Shown here: positions 43,763 through 53,124 of the stretch, one piece after another
Layout of the letters: each line of letters starts with the position of its first letter
Position numbering within the stretch: the stretch's first letter is position 1
From: Saprospiraceae bacterium
GTDB lineage: Bacteria > Bacteroidota > Bacteroidia > Chitinophagales > Saprospiraceae
Direction: 5' to 3'
DNA length: 60,570 nt
Assembly: GCA_013140975.1 (NCBI GenBank)
Contig: JABFRV010000044.1
Span: 1 to 60,570, forward strand
Program-made: the position numbers and the translations under genes
The notes under the pieces: model-generated
What the model saw: the letters and a program-made list of their open reading frames with translations, nothing else
Databases searched by the model: none
Told to the model about the DNA's origin: nothing

Positions 43763-46700
43763 ATGATACAAAAAACACTGATACCATCAAATGAAATAAA
43801 AGAAATTCTTTATGAAGGAAGAGCCTATTCCTTATTTAGAATTGAAAGTAAGAATCAACTAAGAATTGCCAAAGTTTTACATGCTGACAGATACTCAGAG
43901 CTGGATGAAGCATATTTGTTGCGAGAACAACAAATTCTAGAGGGCCTTAAATGTAATGGAATATTGCCTGTGCTGGAAATTCAGTCGAGTTCAGGAATTC
44001 CTGTTTCCATCTTTGAAAATTTTGATGCAAGAAATCTTTTTAATGTAAAGAAGAAAAGCAATTTTAATATTCAAGAGTTTTTAAAAGATGCGATAAGTAT
44101 CTCTTCAATTATTAAAGAGCTTCATGAAAACAGTATAGTACATAAAAATTTAAGCCCTAAAACAATATTTAAATCGAATGACTCTGATAAGTTCCTTGTA
44201 ACAGATTTTTGCCTTGCTTCGAAACATAATACAGAAAATAATGATCTTCAGGGATTGATCACTTGGCATCAATCATTACAATATATTTCACCTGAGCAAA
44301 CGGGAAGATTAAACCGAATTGTAGATCATAGATCGGATATTTATTCATTGGGTCTTATTTTTTACTTTTTATTAAGCGGAGAAGATGCTTTTGAAAATCG
44401 AGAACTCAATGAGTTAATACATTCTCAACTTACAAGAGTTCCAAATATCAAATTGTTGCAACAAAATGGAGTGCCTGAAATTATTTGCAATATTATTCTA
44501 AAGGCAGTATCCAAAATGCCTGAAGAAAGGTATCAGGATGTAGATAGTATAATACAGGATCTTCAATTTTGTATTGATAGAATAGATAATATTTCAGAAT
44601 TAACCACAGAGTTTCTGTCAGATCATAATGAAGGCAGTAAGTTTATAGAATCCGATAAGATTTACGGTAAAGATGTTCAATTAAACTCTCTTCTTGATGC
44701 ATTTGAAAAAGTCGCTGAATCCAATTCTTTAACTGTCTTATTGCATGGCAACACAGGAACTGGAAAATCTGTCTTAACAAAAGAGCTTCATAAGGTTGGA
44801 CTTAAAAGAAACGCTTATTATGTAAATACAAAATTTGACCAATTCAAAAAAGCAGTTCCGTTACAAGCTTTAAAAATAGCTATTAGTAATTTGGTGAGAT
44901 TTCTAGCCAGCGAGTCAGAGTTCGAATTGAATAAAATAAAGGCAGACTTAGTGTCTCACTTAGGGATGAATTTGTCCGTTATGGTTGAATTGATTCCTGA
45001 TCTTGGAAAGTTGATTGAAAATGTTGCTGAACCAGTAAATTTAAATATTGAAGCTTCTCAGAACAGAGTCTTTTTTGCATTTCGAGAATTTATCAAGTTT
45101 TTTTCCACTACAGATCATCCATTAATTCTTGTTTTAGAAGATGTTCAGTATTGTGATGAAGCTTCTGCTAAACTATTATATGAAATTGGAGGAAAGATTC
45201 CCCATTTTTTATTGGTTCTATCATATCAGGATGAAGGAATTCACCTCAATGCAGAAGTTAAAGAACTGGTTGAGAAGTTGAATAAAAAAGATTATACTGT
45301 AGATCTGTATATAGAAAATTACAGTACAGTACACATAGAGAAGTTGGTTCAGGATTCCTTTAATTTTAATAGTGAATCAACAGAAAAGTTAACACAATTA
45401 TTGCTTAAAAGAACGGATGGTAATCCTGATGCCGTGAATAATCTGCTCTTAAGTCTGTTCAATAGTAAGTATCTGTACTTCGATAAGGTCAGTAAGAAGT
45501 GGATGATTGATGAGACGAAAACCATTCATATTGAATCTACAGTTAAGTTTATAGAATTGCTTGAAAATGCGTGGAGAGATCTTTCAGAAGATGAGAAATC
45601 TTTACTCCAGATTGCATCTTGCATTGGATTGCAATTTGATCTTTTTTCCTTATGTTTATATAAGCGCGAATCTGCAAAGAAAACTTTAGATCTAATTCTA
45701 CCTGCAATAAAAAATGAAATAATTTCTCCGGAGAATGATCATTATTTATTAATAAATGCAGAAAATGATTTCGGTGCGTCATTTCGATTTTCTAATGAAA
45801 AAATATTTAAAGTTGTACTCAATTCCATTTCTGAAGAAGAAAGGCAGAAAATTCATTATGAATTAGGAAAACAAAAATTAAAAGAATTTAGTGGTCCGCA
45901 TTTGGATTCTAAAATTATTGAAATTGTTACCCATCTTAATGTTGGGATGAATGTAGTAAAAAGTGAATCTGAAAGATTGAAATATGCAAGATATAATTTA
46001 GTTGCTGGAAAGAAGGCACAGCTGGCTATTGCATATCAATCAGCTATAGAACACTTTACGAAAGGTATTGAATTTATATCCGATGATTGTTGGAAGGTTG
46101 ATTATTCACTAAGTTATGAATTATATTCCGGTCTGGCACAAAATGCTTATCAAGTAGGAAAGCTTGATTTGGCAGAATCAAGTGTTGAGAGTTTATTAAA
46201 AAACGCTGGATCTAATATTGATTATGTTAAAGGACTTTCTATAAGATTAAGACAGTACACAACATTAGGTAAGACCGAAGAAGCCATTCAGCAAGGTGTA
46301 AAAGGTCTTGCTCGATTGGGAATTAAAATATCTGAGAAACCGGGATTGTTGGATGTGCTAAAGGAAGTGTTTAAAGTGAAGTGGAAAATGAGGGGAAGAA
46401 AAGTTGAAGACTTATTGGAACTTCCATTAATGAAAGATGAAGAATCAAGACTTGCAGCAAGGTTGCTTACTGAGATAGGACCTGCCGCTTATATTTTAGG
46501 AAATGATAATTTATATGGATTAAGTTCTCTAAAAGTCGTTAATCTTTCATTGGATAAAGGGAATTGTCCGGAATCCTCATTTGCGTATACTGCATATGGC
46601 GCAGTTTTAGGCGAAGCTTTTAAGGATTACAACTCCAAAGAAGCTTTTGGAAAATTGGCTGTGGATCTTAATTATAAACTTAATGATCGGGAATATAGAT

Positions 46701-49075
46701 GTAGAGTCATTGCTGCTTATGGAGTTCTTATGCTTCACGTCAGCAAACATTGGAATAAACAAGAACAATGGTACAAAGCGGGTATAGAGGCTGGTTTTGA
46801 ATCTGGAGATTTATTTTTCCTGGCATATTGTGCTGCCAATGCAATTATATTTAATCCTGTATTGCCTTTGTCAAGAGTATTGCAAGAAAACAGAAAGTAT
46901 ATTAAGCTTACTGAAGACACAAGGTTTGTAGACGCAATTGATTCGACTTATTTGTTTAATCAGGCTGTCAATTGCTATAACGGTAATACTGAATCTCCGG
47001 CTAGTCTTAACAGCGAGTTTTTCAATGAAGAAAAGTATTTAAATAACCTCGAGAAAAGGAAATATTTTTCCGGATTGGGTATGTTTAATATTTTTAAAGC
47101 TGAAATATTATACAATAATTATCAATTTGAAGAAGCATTACCATTTATCAAAAAATCTGAAAAATATTTACAATCTCTGATTGGATTGATCGTCGTTACA
47201 AAATTAGAGATAGTTACTTTTATTGTATATTGTGAATTGTATAATAAGCAGAATTTTACAACCCGAATACTTTGGAAGAGGAAATTAAACAGCATTCTTG
47301 CAAAATTTAAATCTTTGTCTGAGTTTAATCCTAAAAATCATTCTCATACTTATGAATTAATGCAAGCAGAATTAAATCTTTTGCGTAACAACGAATCTCA
47401 GGCTTTGCAGCATTTCGAACGGAGTATTGAACTTGCTGGAACAAATGAGTATTTCGCGCAACAAGGATTAAGTTTGGAAAGATTGGCTTCATATTATATC
47501 AAGAAATCCACACCCTTATTGGCATTGCCATATTTACATGCTTCATTGAAATTGTATGAGTCTCTAAATTATAAAACGAAAGAAGTTTTAATCTCTTCTC
47601 TTATCGAAAAGTTTTCTGAGAAAAGCTCAGCGGCACATTTAATTTCATCCACTTCAGTGAAGTATAATCAAACTGATGAAGCAAATGTTGACCTTACTAG
47701 TATTGTTAATGCATCACAAACAATTGCCGGTGAAATTAGATTAGAATCGCTTTTGGAAAAAATGATTAAAATCATAATGCAAAATGCAGGGTCAGAGAAA
47801 GCTGTGTTGTTGATTCTGGAGAATCATAAATTGTTGCCAAAAGCATATGCATATGAAAAAGGGCTGGAAATTCTTGAGAAAATTCAAACTCCTTTTTCTG
47901 AATTGGTTCCACAGACTATAATAAACTATGTTGTCAATTTAAAGGAATCTATAGTTTTGGAAAATGCAAGTCAAAAAAGTAATTTCATAAATGATCCTTA
48001 TATAGTAAAAAATAATGTAAGATCGATTTTATGTACGCCCATAATGCATCAAGGCAGTTTGTTTGGATTAATTTATTTGGAAAATAATAAAATTATTGGA
48101 ACATTTACTGAGAACAGAATGAATATTATAAACTTGCTATCCACACAAATGGCAATATCACTTCAGAATGCATTATTATACTCCAGTCTGGAAGAAAAGG
48201 TAGAAGTTCGAACCAATGAATTGGTGAAATCTTATAATAAATTGCAGGAGGCTCAAGATCAATTAATTCACGCCGAGAAAATGGCTTCTCTGGGTGAATT
48301 AACTGCAGGCATTGCTCACGAAATACAGAATCCTTTAAATTTTATCAATAATTTCTCTGATATTAATACTGAAATAATTGATGAAGTTATTGAAAAGCTC
48401 AAAGATGTTAGTGTTGCAGATTTAAATATGGAGGAAGTTAATGAAGACCTGACTATCATTAAAGATAATTCGAATAAAATTCTTACTCATGGTAAGCGAG
48501 CAGAATCTATTGTAAAAGGGATGTTGCAACATTCAAGAAAAGGATCTGACAAGAAGGAAGAAACAGACGTCAATTTATTAGTTGAAGAGTTTACGCGTCT
48601 TGCGTTTCATGGAATGCGTGCTAAGAATAAATCTTTTAATGCAAATTTCAAGACTGAACTTGCCGAGGATTTACCAAAAATAGTAGTACTTAATCAGGAA
48701 ATCGGTAGAGTAATTTTGAATATCATAAATAATGCATTTTATGCAGTTGAACAAAAAGCAAAAATGGGTATTCCAAATTATCAAGCATTGGTAACATCCA
48801 GAACATATAAGCATAATCAGTATCTCGTTATAGAAATTGAAGACAATGGTATTGGTATTCCGCAGCATGTTCAACAAAAAGTATTTCAACCTTTCTATAC
48901 CACAAAACCAACCGGTCAGGGAACAGGCTTGGGATTATCAATTTCTTATGATATTGTTACCAAAGCTCATAACGGGATTTTGGAACTAAGCAGTGTAGAG
49001 CATTCTGAAGAATTCCCATTGCGAAGTAAAACCGTTTTTACAATTAAGCTTCCACTTCAATCAGAGGGTAATTGA
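43763..49075 (+). CDS. Multidomain signalling protein: pseudokinase + AAA-type ATPase + TPR-like + GAF + histidine kinase
   Basis: 1770 aa, no TM. Residues 10-270 are a Ser/Thr-kinase-like domain with YISPEQTGRLNR and SDIYSLGLIFYFLLSG. However, the catalytic loop reads H127-K-N129 instead of HRD and the DFG motif is DFC (148-150). An ATPase domain (about 300-600) has Walker A GNTGTGKS (329-336) and LILVLEDVQYCDE. A long alpha-helical TPR-like region (about 700-1290) follows, then a GAF domain (about 1313-1476). The coiled linker leads to a HisKA domain with H1519 in IAHEIQNPLNF and an ATPase with INNAFYAVEQK, DNGIGIP and GQGTGLGLSIS. It is related to 'trifunctional' kinase/ATPase/histidine-kinase proteins. 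The histidine kinase half looks complete. The likely partner is the receiver-cyclase at 40675. Confidence 0.87.
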   Translation: MIQKTLIPSNEIKEILYEGRAYSLFRIESKNQLRIAKVLHADRYSELDEAYLLREQQILEGLKCNGILPVLEIQSSSGIPVSIFENFDARNLFNVKKKSNFNIQEFLKDAISISSIIKELHENSIVHKNLSPKTIFKSNDSDKFLVTDFCLASKHNTENNDLQGLITWHQSLQYISPEQTGRLNRIVDHRSDIYSLGLIFYFLLSGEDAFENRELNELIHSQLTRVPNIKLLQQNGVPEIICNIILKAVSKMPEERYQDVDSIIQDLQFCIDRIDNISELTTEFLSDHNEGSKFIESDKIYGKDVQLNSLLDAFEKVAESNSLTVLLHGNTGTGKSVLTKELHKVGLKRNAYYVNTKFDQFKKAVPLQALKIAISNLVRFLASESEFELNKIKADLVSHLGMNLSVMVELIPDLGKLIENVAEPVNLNIEASQNRVFFAFREFIKFFSTTDHPLILVLEDVQYCDEASAKLLYEIGGKIPHFLLVLSYQDEGIHLNAEVKELVEKLNKKDYTVDLYIENYSTVHIEKLVQDSFNFNSESTEKLTQLLLKRTDGNPDAVNNLLLSLFNSKYLYFDKVSKKWMIDETKTIHIESTVKFIELLENAWRDLSEDEKSLLQIASCIGLQFDLFSLCLYKRESAKKTLDLILPAIKNEIISPENDHYLLINAENDFGASFRFSNEKIFKVVLNSISEEERQKIHYELGKQKLKEFSGPHLDSKIIEIVTHLNVGMNVVKSESERLKYARYNLVAGKKAQLAIAYQSAIEHFTKGIEFISDDCWKVDYSLSYELYSGLAQNAYQVGKLDLAESSVESLLKNAGSNIDYVKGLSIRLRQYTTLGKTEEAIQQGVKGLARLGIKISEKPGLLDVLKEVFKVKWKMRGRKVEDLLELPLMKDEESRLAARLLTEIGPAAYILGNDNLYGLSSLKVVNLSLDKGNCPESSFAYTAYGAVLGEAFKDYNSKEAFGKLAVDLNYKLNDREYRCRVIAAYGVLMLHVSKHWNKQEQWYKAGIEAGFESGDLFFLAYCAANAIIFNPVLPLSRVLQENRKYIKLTEDTRFVDAIDSTYLFNQAVNCYNGNTESPASLNSEFFNEEKYLNNLEKRKYFSGLGMFNIFKAEILYNNYQFEEALPFIKKSEKYLQSLIGLIVVTKLEIVTFIVYCELYNKQNFTTRILWKRKLNSILAKFKSLSEFNPKNHSHTYELMQAELNLLRNNESQALQHFERSIELAGTNEYFAQQGLSLERLASYYIKKSTPLLALPYLHASLKLYESLNYKTKEVLISSLIEKFSEKSSAAHLISSTSVKYNQTDEANVDLTSIVNASQTIAGEIRLESLLEKMIKIIMQNAGSEKAVLLILENHKLLPKAYAYEKGLEILEKIQTPFSELVPQTIINYVVNLKESIVLENASQKSNFINDPYIVKNNVRSILCTPIMHQGSLFGLIYLENNKIIGTFTENRMNIINLLSTQMAISLQNALLYSSLEEKVEVRTNELVKSYNKLQEAQDQLIHAEKMASLGELTAGIAHEIQNPLNFINNFSDINTEIIDEVIEKLKDVSVADLNMEEVNEDLTIIKDNSNKILTHGKRAESIVKGMLQHSRKGSDKKEETDVNLLVEEFTRLAFHGMRAKNKSFNANFKTELAEDLPKIVVLNQEIGRVILNIINNAFYAVEQKAKMGIPNYQALVTSRTYKHNQYLVIEIEDNGIGIPQHVQQKVFQPFYTTKPTGQGTGLGLSISYDIVTKAHNGILELSSVEHSEEFPLRSKTVFTIKLPLQSEGN

Positions 49076-49276
49076 AATTAATCCTTCTGTAAACTTTCTA
49101 TTTTCAAACGTATAGTAATTCGAAGCCATAAATTTCCCTCTGCGAGTCAAAACGAATTTGCGAATTGGACTTCATTATTTCCTGCCAAATAGGGTAAGAC
49201 AAAAATGATGGAATTTGGGTCATTTTGAAGCCCAAAAGGGTAGTGATAATTGAATTTAACAATAGCCCTTAGCTTC

Positions 49277-49296
49277 AAAAGTATAGGTACTTTTTT
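49277..49296 (+). terminator. Terminator candidate after the giant kinase gene
   Basis: AAAAGTA (49277-49283), loop TAGG, TACTTTT (49288-49294), then TT. A perfect 7-bp stem ends in a T run. It separates the signalling genes from the DUF1501 operon. Confidence 0.5.
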
Positions 49297-49345
49297 AAAA
49301 TTATCAAGGTAAAACAGGGAAATATTAAATGAAACTGCTTACTTT

Positions 49346-49353
49346 TACTTTTG
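49346..49353 (+). promoter_or_regulatory. Possible -7 promoter element of the DUF1501 operon (TACTTTTG)
   Basis: Matches TAnnTTTG just before the first gene and after the terminator at 49277. It would place the RNA start near 49360 and select ATG 49366. No -33 box was found, and chance matches are common. Confidence 0.3.
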
Positions 49354-49365
49354 AACTCCAGATAT

Positions 49366-50322
49366 ATGAATTGCCTCCAAAACCTCAATTCTATTAAAAA
49401 AGTAATAAGAACTATTAAAGGTGTGCAATTCTTTTTCTTTATTTTATTATTCATTGGGTGTACGAAAGAGAATATTAATGTCATAAAGGACAATGATCCT
49501 ATTTCAGTGACGAATATTTCGAGGTTAAAGATCGAGAATTATGTCAACCGGTTATTTATTGATTTGATTGGGAGGGAGCCTTTAAAAGTAGAATTAGGCC
49601 CGGAGGTTGATACCTTTAAAGTAAAGGAACTCAGTCGTCAGGCGCGCCTTGACTTAATCAACAGATTAATGCAGGACACGACTTTTAGAATAGGAGAGCG
49701 GTCCTACAAAGCTGCCTATTATTTAAATTTATACAATCTCGCTAAAGTACGTTGTATTGAAGCGGTTTCAGATGAAGAAATTTCCCGTGAAATGGGTATG
49801 TTAATCTCTGACGCTATGCGTGACTCCATGGATGGCAAATGGGATGCATTTTATAAGAAGTTAAATGAGGTGAGAAAGCTTCAAAACGTGCTGCAGTGTC
49901 ACGATGATCACTTTAATGGGGATATCCGCTACCATCAAGTTTTTAAATTCATGTTGGATAATCGCATTTATGACATCATCAATATGAATACCTTCAATTT
50001 TATCCGAGCAGCTTATGATGATTTACTGTTTAGGTTGCCGACAAATCAGGAATATACAGTTGCTTTTAATATTATCCAGAAATCAATACCTGGTCAGGTT
50101 TTTGGTAGATATTGCAGCAATAAAACAGAATTTATTAACAGTCTCATTGAATCTCCTGCTATGCACGAGGGAATGATAATCTGGATTTTTCAAATCTACC
50201 TTAACCGCTTTCCGAGTTCGCTGGAATTGGCGAGTCTTCTTCCGGAATATTTAATTCACCAGGACATACGTGAAGTCATAAAACAAATTGCTGTTACAGA
50301 TGAATATGCAGGATTTAAGTAA
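49366..50322 (+). CDS. DUF1549-like lipoprotein, first gene of the DUF1501 operon
   Basis: 318 aa from ATG 49366 (TTG 49351 is in frame but overlaps a putative promoter). Lipoprotein signal: GVQFFFFILLFIGC, with acylated Cys expected in the FIGC box. The start of the mature part reads Y-V-N-R-L-F-I-D-L-I-G-R-E-P, like the R-L-x-x-D-L-x-G-x-P-P opening of planctomycete DUF1549. A second copy-like phrase, A-Y-D-D-L-L-F-R-L-P-T-N-Q-E-Y, lies near residue 210, and I-Y-L-N-R-F-P-S-S-L-E-L near 285. So it may be a helical repeat of such units. It overlaps the next gene by 17 bp. The role is unknown. Confidence 0.7.
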   Translation: MNCLQNLNSIKKVIRTIKGVQFFFFILLFIGCTKENINVIKDNDPISVTNISRLKIENYVNRLFIDLIGREPLKVELGPEVDTFKVKELSRQARLDLINRLMQDTTFRIGERSYKAAYYLNLYNLAKVRCIEAVSDEEISREMGMLISDAMRDSMDGKWDAFYKKLNEVRKLQNVLQCHDDHFNGDIRYHQVFKFMLDNRIYDIINMNTFNFIRAAYDDLLFRLPTNQEYTVAFNIIQKSIPGQVFGRYCSNKTEFINSLIESPAMHEGMIIWIFQIYLNRFPSSLELASLLPEYLIHQDIREVIKQIAVTDEYAGFK

Positions 50323-50803
50323 AAAAATTTACAGATTAGGAATTGGATGTTTAATTCTTCTTATGGTGTCTTGCCAAAAGGATTATTATGTCTATCAAAT
50401 TGATGATCAAACTGTTTTACCGGTCAACAGTCAAAAGATTAAACCCAAATCTGTATCACAATATATTTCCATTTTATACACCAATTTTTTTCAAAGAGCC
50501 ATTAGCCCTAATTCTATGCTGGGCGCACAAAAAGCAATTGAATCGATTGGAGATAAGCAGGTTGCATTTGATATTTTGTTAAGCAAATACATGAATGATC
50601 CGAAGGTTATAATTCCTAGCAAAGAAGAAATGCTGAAGGATCCGGAAGCTTTTATTCGGGCAACTTATAAGCGATTTCTTGTTAGAGAGCCTACAGAAGC
50701 AGAACTCAACTGGATGTTAAATTATATTAAGAGCAGACCTAATGTTACTCCGGAGCACTTTTATTTTGGCTTTGGTACCTGCAATGAACATTTTCATTAT
50801 TAA
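50306..50803 (+). CDS. Small DUF1549-like lipoprotein
   Basis: About 165 aa from ATG 50306 (ATG 50300 and TTG 50288 are alternatives). Lipobox GCLILLMVSC, then QKDYYVYQID. The mature part holds Y-I-S-I-L-Y-T-N-F-F-Q-R-A-I-S-P and A-T-Y-K-R-F-L-V-R-E-P-T-E-A-E-L. The second is again the 'R-x-L-x-R-x-P-T-x-x-E' helix seen in the upstream protein. The start lies within the upstream gene (translational coupling is likely). The two probably arose by duplication or work as a pair (inference). Confidence 0.65.
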   Translation: MQDLSKKIYRLGIGCLILLMVSCQKDYYVYQIDDQTVLPVNSQKIKPKSVSQYISILYTNFFQRAISPNSMLGAQKAIESIGDKQVAFDILLSKYMNDPKVIIPSKEEMLKDPEAFIRATYKRFLVREPTEAELNWMLNYIKSRPNVTPEHFYFGFGTCNEHFHY

Positions 50804-50815
50804 ACAGTAGTGCTT

Positions 50816-52168
50816 ATGAATCGAAGAAAGTTTATTAAAAAATCTGCTGTAGTTGCTGCAGGAAGCATCGGAGTACCATACCTGCTTCCTACAGGAGTAT
50901 TGTTTGCACAACAAGCACCAATGATGGCAAAGCATGTTGTCTTTGTTCAGTTTGCAGGTGGATTGCGTCAACAGGAATCTGTATTGCAACGCTATTTGGC
51001 CGGAAGCCAAAACGAACAGATCGAAGGCAACATCATGTATAATTTATTAGATGGAGCGCCACCAACAGATAAGATAGCATACGGCATTGATGATGTCAAA
51101 AACAATATTGTAGGCGCATTTCCAATTAATCCCATTCTACAGACATCACTTCAGCGACAAGGTGTGTTGTTTCCAGAAGTACGATTTTCAAAAGGAAGTG
51201 CAGGTCATTTTAATGGATTGAGTACAGGGGTTTCGGGAAACTATTATACTACTTCTGGTCTCCGTCAAAGAACAGCCTCTCCAACGATATTTGAGTATTT
51301 AAGAAAACATGCAGGATTTAAAGCAACAGACTGTTGGTCAGTAGCAAATACTTTAACCGGCTCCCGATCTTTATTGAATTATTCCGACCATAAAGATTAT
51401 GGCCGTCGATTTGCAGGAAATTTTATAGCACCAACCGTCACGTTTGGAGCTCCCGGGAAAGAACACTTCATGGATTTTAAAAATTATCATCCAGATACCG
51501 ATTATGAAATGTTTCGGGAAATCAGAGGATTTCTGAATCAAAACTTTACGAATGAAGGACTCGAAATTCCGCATCTCTATAATACACCGGAGGAAGAAAA
51601 TAACATAAGAGAATTCGTACGCCAAACTTTTGAAAAAGTAAAACAAGGTAAAATTATTACTCCACCGGTTAGTGATAATGGTGATCTGATAACATTGGGA
51701 TATACTGTGGAATTATTGCGTTGGTTCAAACCTCGATTGACTATAGTGGATCTCAGCAATATTGATGTCTGTCATGGAAATTTCACAGCGTATTTAAAAA
51801 ATGTTCATCGCGCTGATCATGGGATTGCATTCTTGTGGAAGGAGATTCAAGCAATTCCTGAAATGAGAAACAATACGATTATGATTGTTATGCCGGAGCA
51901 TGGAAGAGACGAAGAGAACAACTCCATAAAAGATCTCAACGATTGGTTTGCATTTGATCATTCCGGTAGCCCAAATGCGCGAAGGATTTTCACGATGATG
52001 GTAGGGCCTGGTGTGGATGCAAATTTGAAACGTGGTTCTGAACAATCACCATTAGGAGATGCATCAGATATAGTTCCAACGATTGCAGATATTTTTGGTA
52101 TTAAAGAAACGGTCTACAGGGCAGGACTTCTTGATGGTTCTGCTAGATCTTTATTTGATAGAATATAA
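50816..52168 (+). CDS. DUF1501 protein, Tat-exported
   Basis: 450 aa from ATG 50816 (GTG 50810 is in frame). The N-terminus NRRKFIKKSAVVAAGSIG is a twin-arginine (Tat) signal, so it is exported folded, probably with a metal. The body matches DUF1501, an alkaline-phosphatase/sulfatase-like fold. Visible are H-V-V-F-V-Q-F-A-G-G, S-A-G-H-F-N-G-L-S-T-G-V, H-G-N-F-T-A-Y-L, a metal-site-like MPEHGRDEENN and D-H-S-G-S-P-N-A-R-R. DUF1501 genes in planctomycetes travel with DUF1549/DUF1553 and cytochrome-type PSCyt domains. The same association, in a different form, is seen here. The enzymatic activity is unknown. It starts 12 bp after the small lipoprotein. Confidence 0.82.
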   Translation: MNRRKFIKKSAVVAAGSIGVPYLLPTGVLFAQQAPMMAKHVVFVQFAGGLRQQESVLQRYLAGSQNEQIEGNIMYNLLDGAPPTDKIAYGIDDVKNNIVGAFPINPILQTSLQRQGVLFPEVRFSKGSAGHFNGLSTGVSGNYYTTSGLRQRTASPTIFEYLRKHAGFKATDCWSVANTLTGSRSLLNYSDHKDYGRRFAGNFIAPTVTFGAPGKEHFMDFKNYHPDTDYEMFREIRGFLNQNFTNEGLEIPHLYNTPEEENNIREFVRQTFEKVKQGKIITPPVSDNGDLITLGYTVELLRWFKPRLTIVDLSNIDVCHGNFTAYLKNVHRADHGIAFLWKEIQAIPEMRNNTIMIVMPEHGRDEENNSIKDLNDWFAFDHSGSPNARRIFTMMVGPGVDANLKRGSEQSPLGDASDIVPTIADIFGIKETVYRAGLLDGSARSLFDRI

Positions 52169-52179
52169 TGAATTGTTAG

Positions 52180-53124
52180 ATGGGAAGAAATCAAAAAATT
52201 ATATTTTTTGCATGTGCTTTGACGGTTTGGTTTCAAGCATGTCAAAAACCGGAAATTCCCGATAATCCTTTTGACGATTATAATCCAAAACAGGATACTG
52301 TAAAATTTACTTTCAAGGATCCTGACTCTGCTTCAATTGCCGGCCTATATACTTATATTTTTAAACCAACCTGTGCAAATGCGGGATGCCATGATGGCAC
52401 TTTTGATCCTGATTTCAGAACCTTGGAAAGTTCTTATAATACATTGGTATATCGTGAAGCTATCAAACAAGACGGGAAATATTTTGTGCGCGTCAAACCT
52501 TATTCTCCGGATGAATCGGTTATTCTGGCAAGACTAAATAATATTGTAACTCCTCAGATGCCGGTTCAAATTGAACCAGATTCTGACTGGGGAAAAAACA
52601 AATCGAAATATATTCAATTAATAGAAACCTGGATTCGGAATGGCGCTGTATCAATAGATGGCAGTATTCCAAAAGATGGTTTACCAATGACACAGCTTCA
52701 TGGTTGTTATGCGATATATAAAGATACCGGAATAATTAAAAGAATCCCATTTAATGGACCATTGTTATTGAATGATTCAATTGATACGATTGATTTGTAT
52801 TTAGCTTTTAAGCATAATGGACAAGATCCATTGAGTTTTTCTGTGAACGAAATTCGTTTTAGTCAATACGCTCATATCTATGATTCAACACAGATGATAA
52901 TGAATCTCGAATTGGTTCAACCACCATTACGAGAAATAGGCTTGTATGGAGATTCCGTAAATTATAGTCACAAAATTCGCCTGTCAACTAAAAATATTTT
53001 TGTGAACCAAAGGCAGGTTTTTTTCAAGGCCTTAGTCAAGGATCAACTTCATCCGGTTTCTGATCTCCCTTCTGAAAGAGCAATATATTCTATGAAAAAA
53101 TACATGTCATTTGAAAGAATATAA
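52180..53124 (+). CDS. Lipoprotein with a CxxxCH haem-like motif (cytochrome-like)
   Basis: 314 aa. Lipobox ALTVWFQAC, then QKPEIPDNPFDDY. Residues about 55-150 resemble a planctomycete-type cytochrome (PSCyt1) module: Y-I-F-K-P-T, CANAGCHDGTFDP with CxxxCH instead of CxxCH, a possible Met ligand in TPQMPVQ, and L-I-E-T-W-I-R-N-G-A as its C-terminal helix. A beta-rich domain follows (about 165-314). If haem binds, this would be the electron-transfer partner of the operon. The extra residue between the cysteines makes this uncertain. It begins 11 bp after the DUF1501 gene and overlaps the next gene by 14 bp. Confidence 0.72.
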   Translation: MGRNQKIIFFACALTVWFQACQKPEIPDNPFDDYNPKQDTVKFTFKDPDSASIAGLYTYIFKPTCANAGCHDGTFDPDFRTLESSYNTLVYREAIKQDGKYFVRVKPYSPDESVILARLNNIVTPQMPVQIEPDSDWGKNKSKYIQLIETWIRNGAVSIDGSIPKDGLPMTQLHGCYAIYKDTGIIKRIPFNGPLLLNDSIDTIDLYLAFKHNGQDPLSFSVNEIRFSQYAHIYDSTQMIMNLELVQPPLREIGLYGDSVNYSHKIRLSTKNIFVNQRQVFFKALVKDQLHPVSDLPSERAIYSMKKYMSFERI

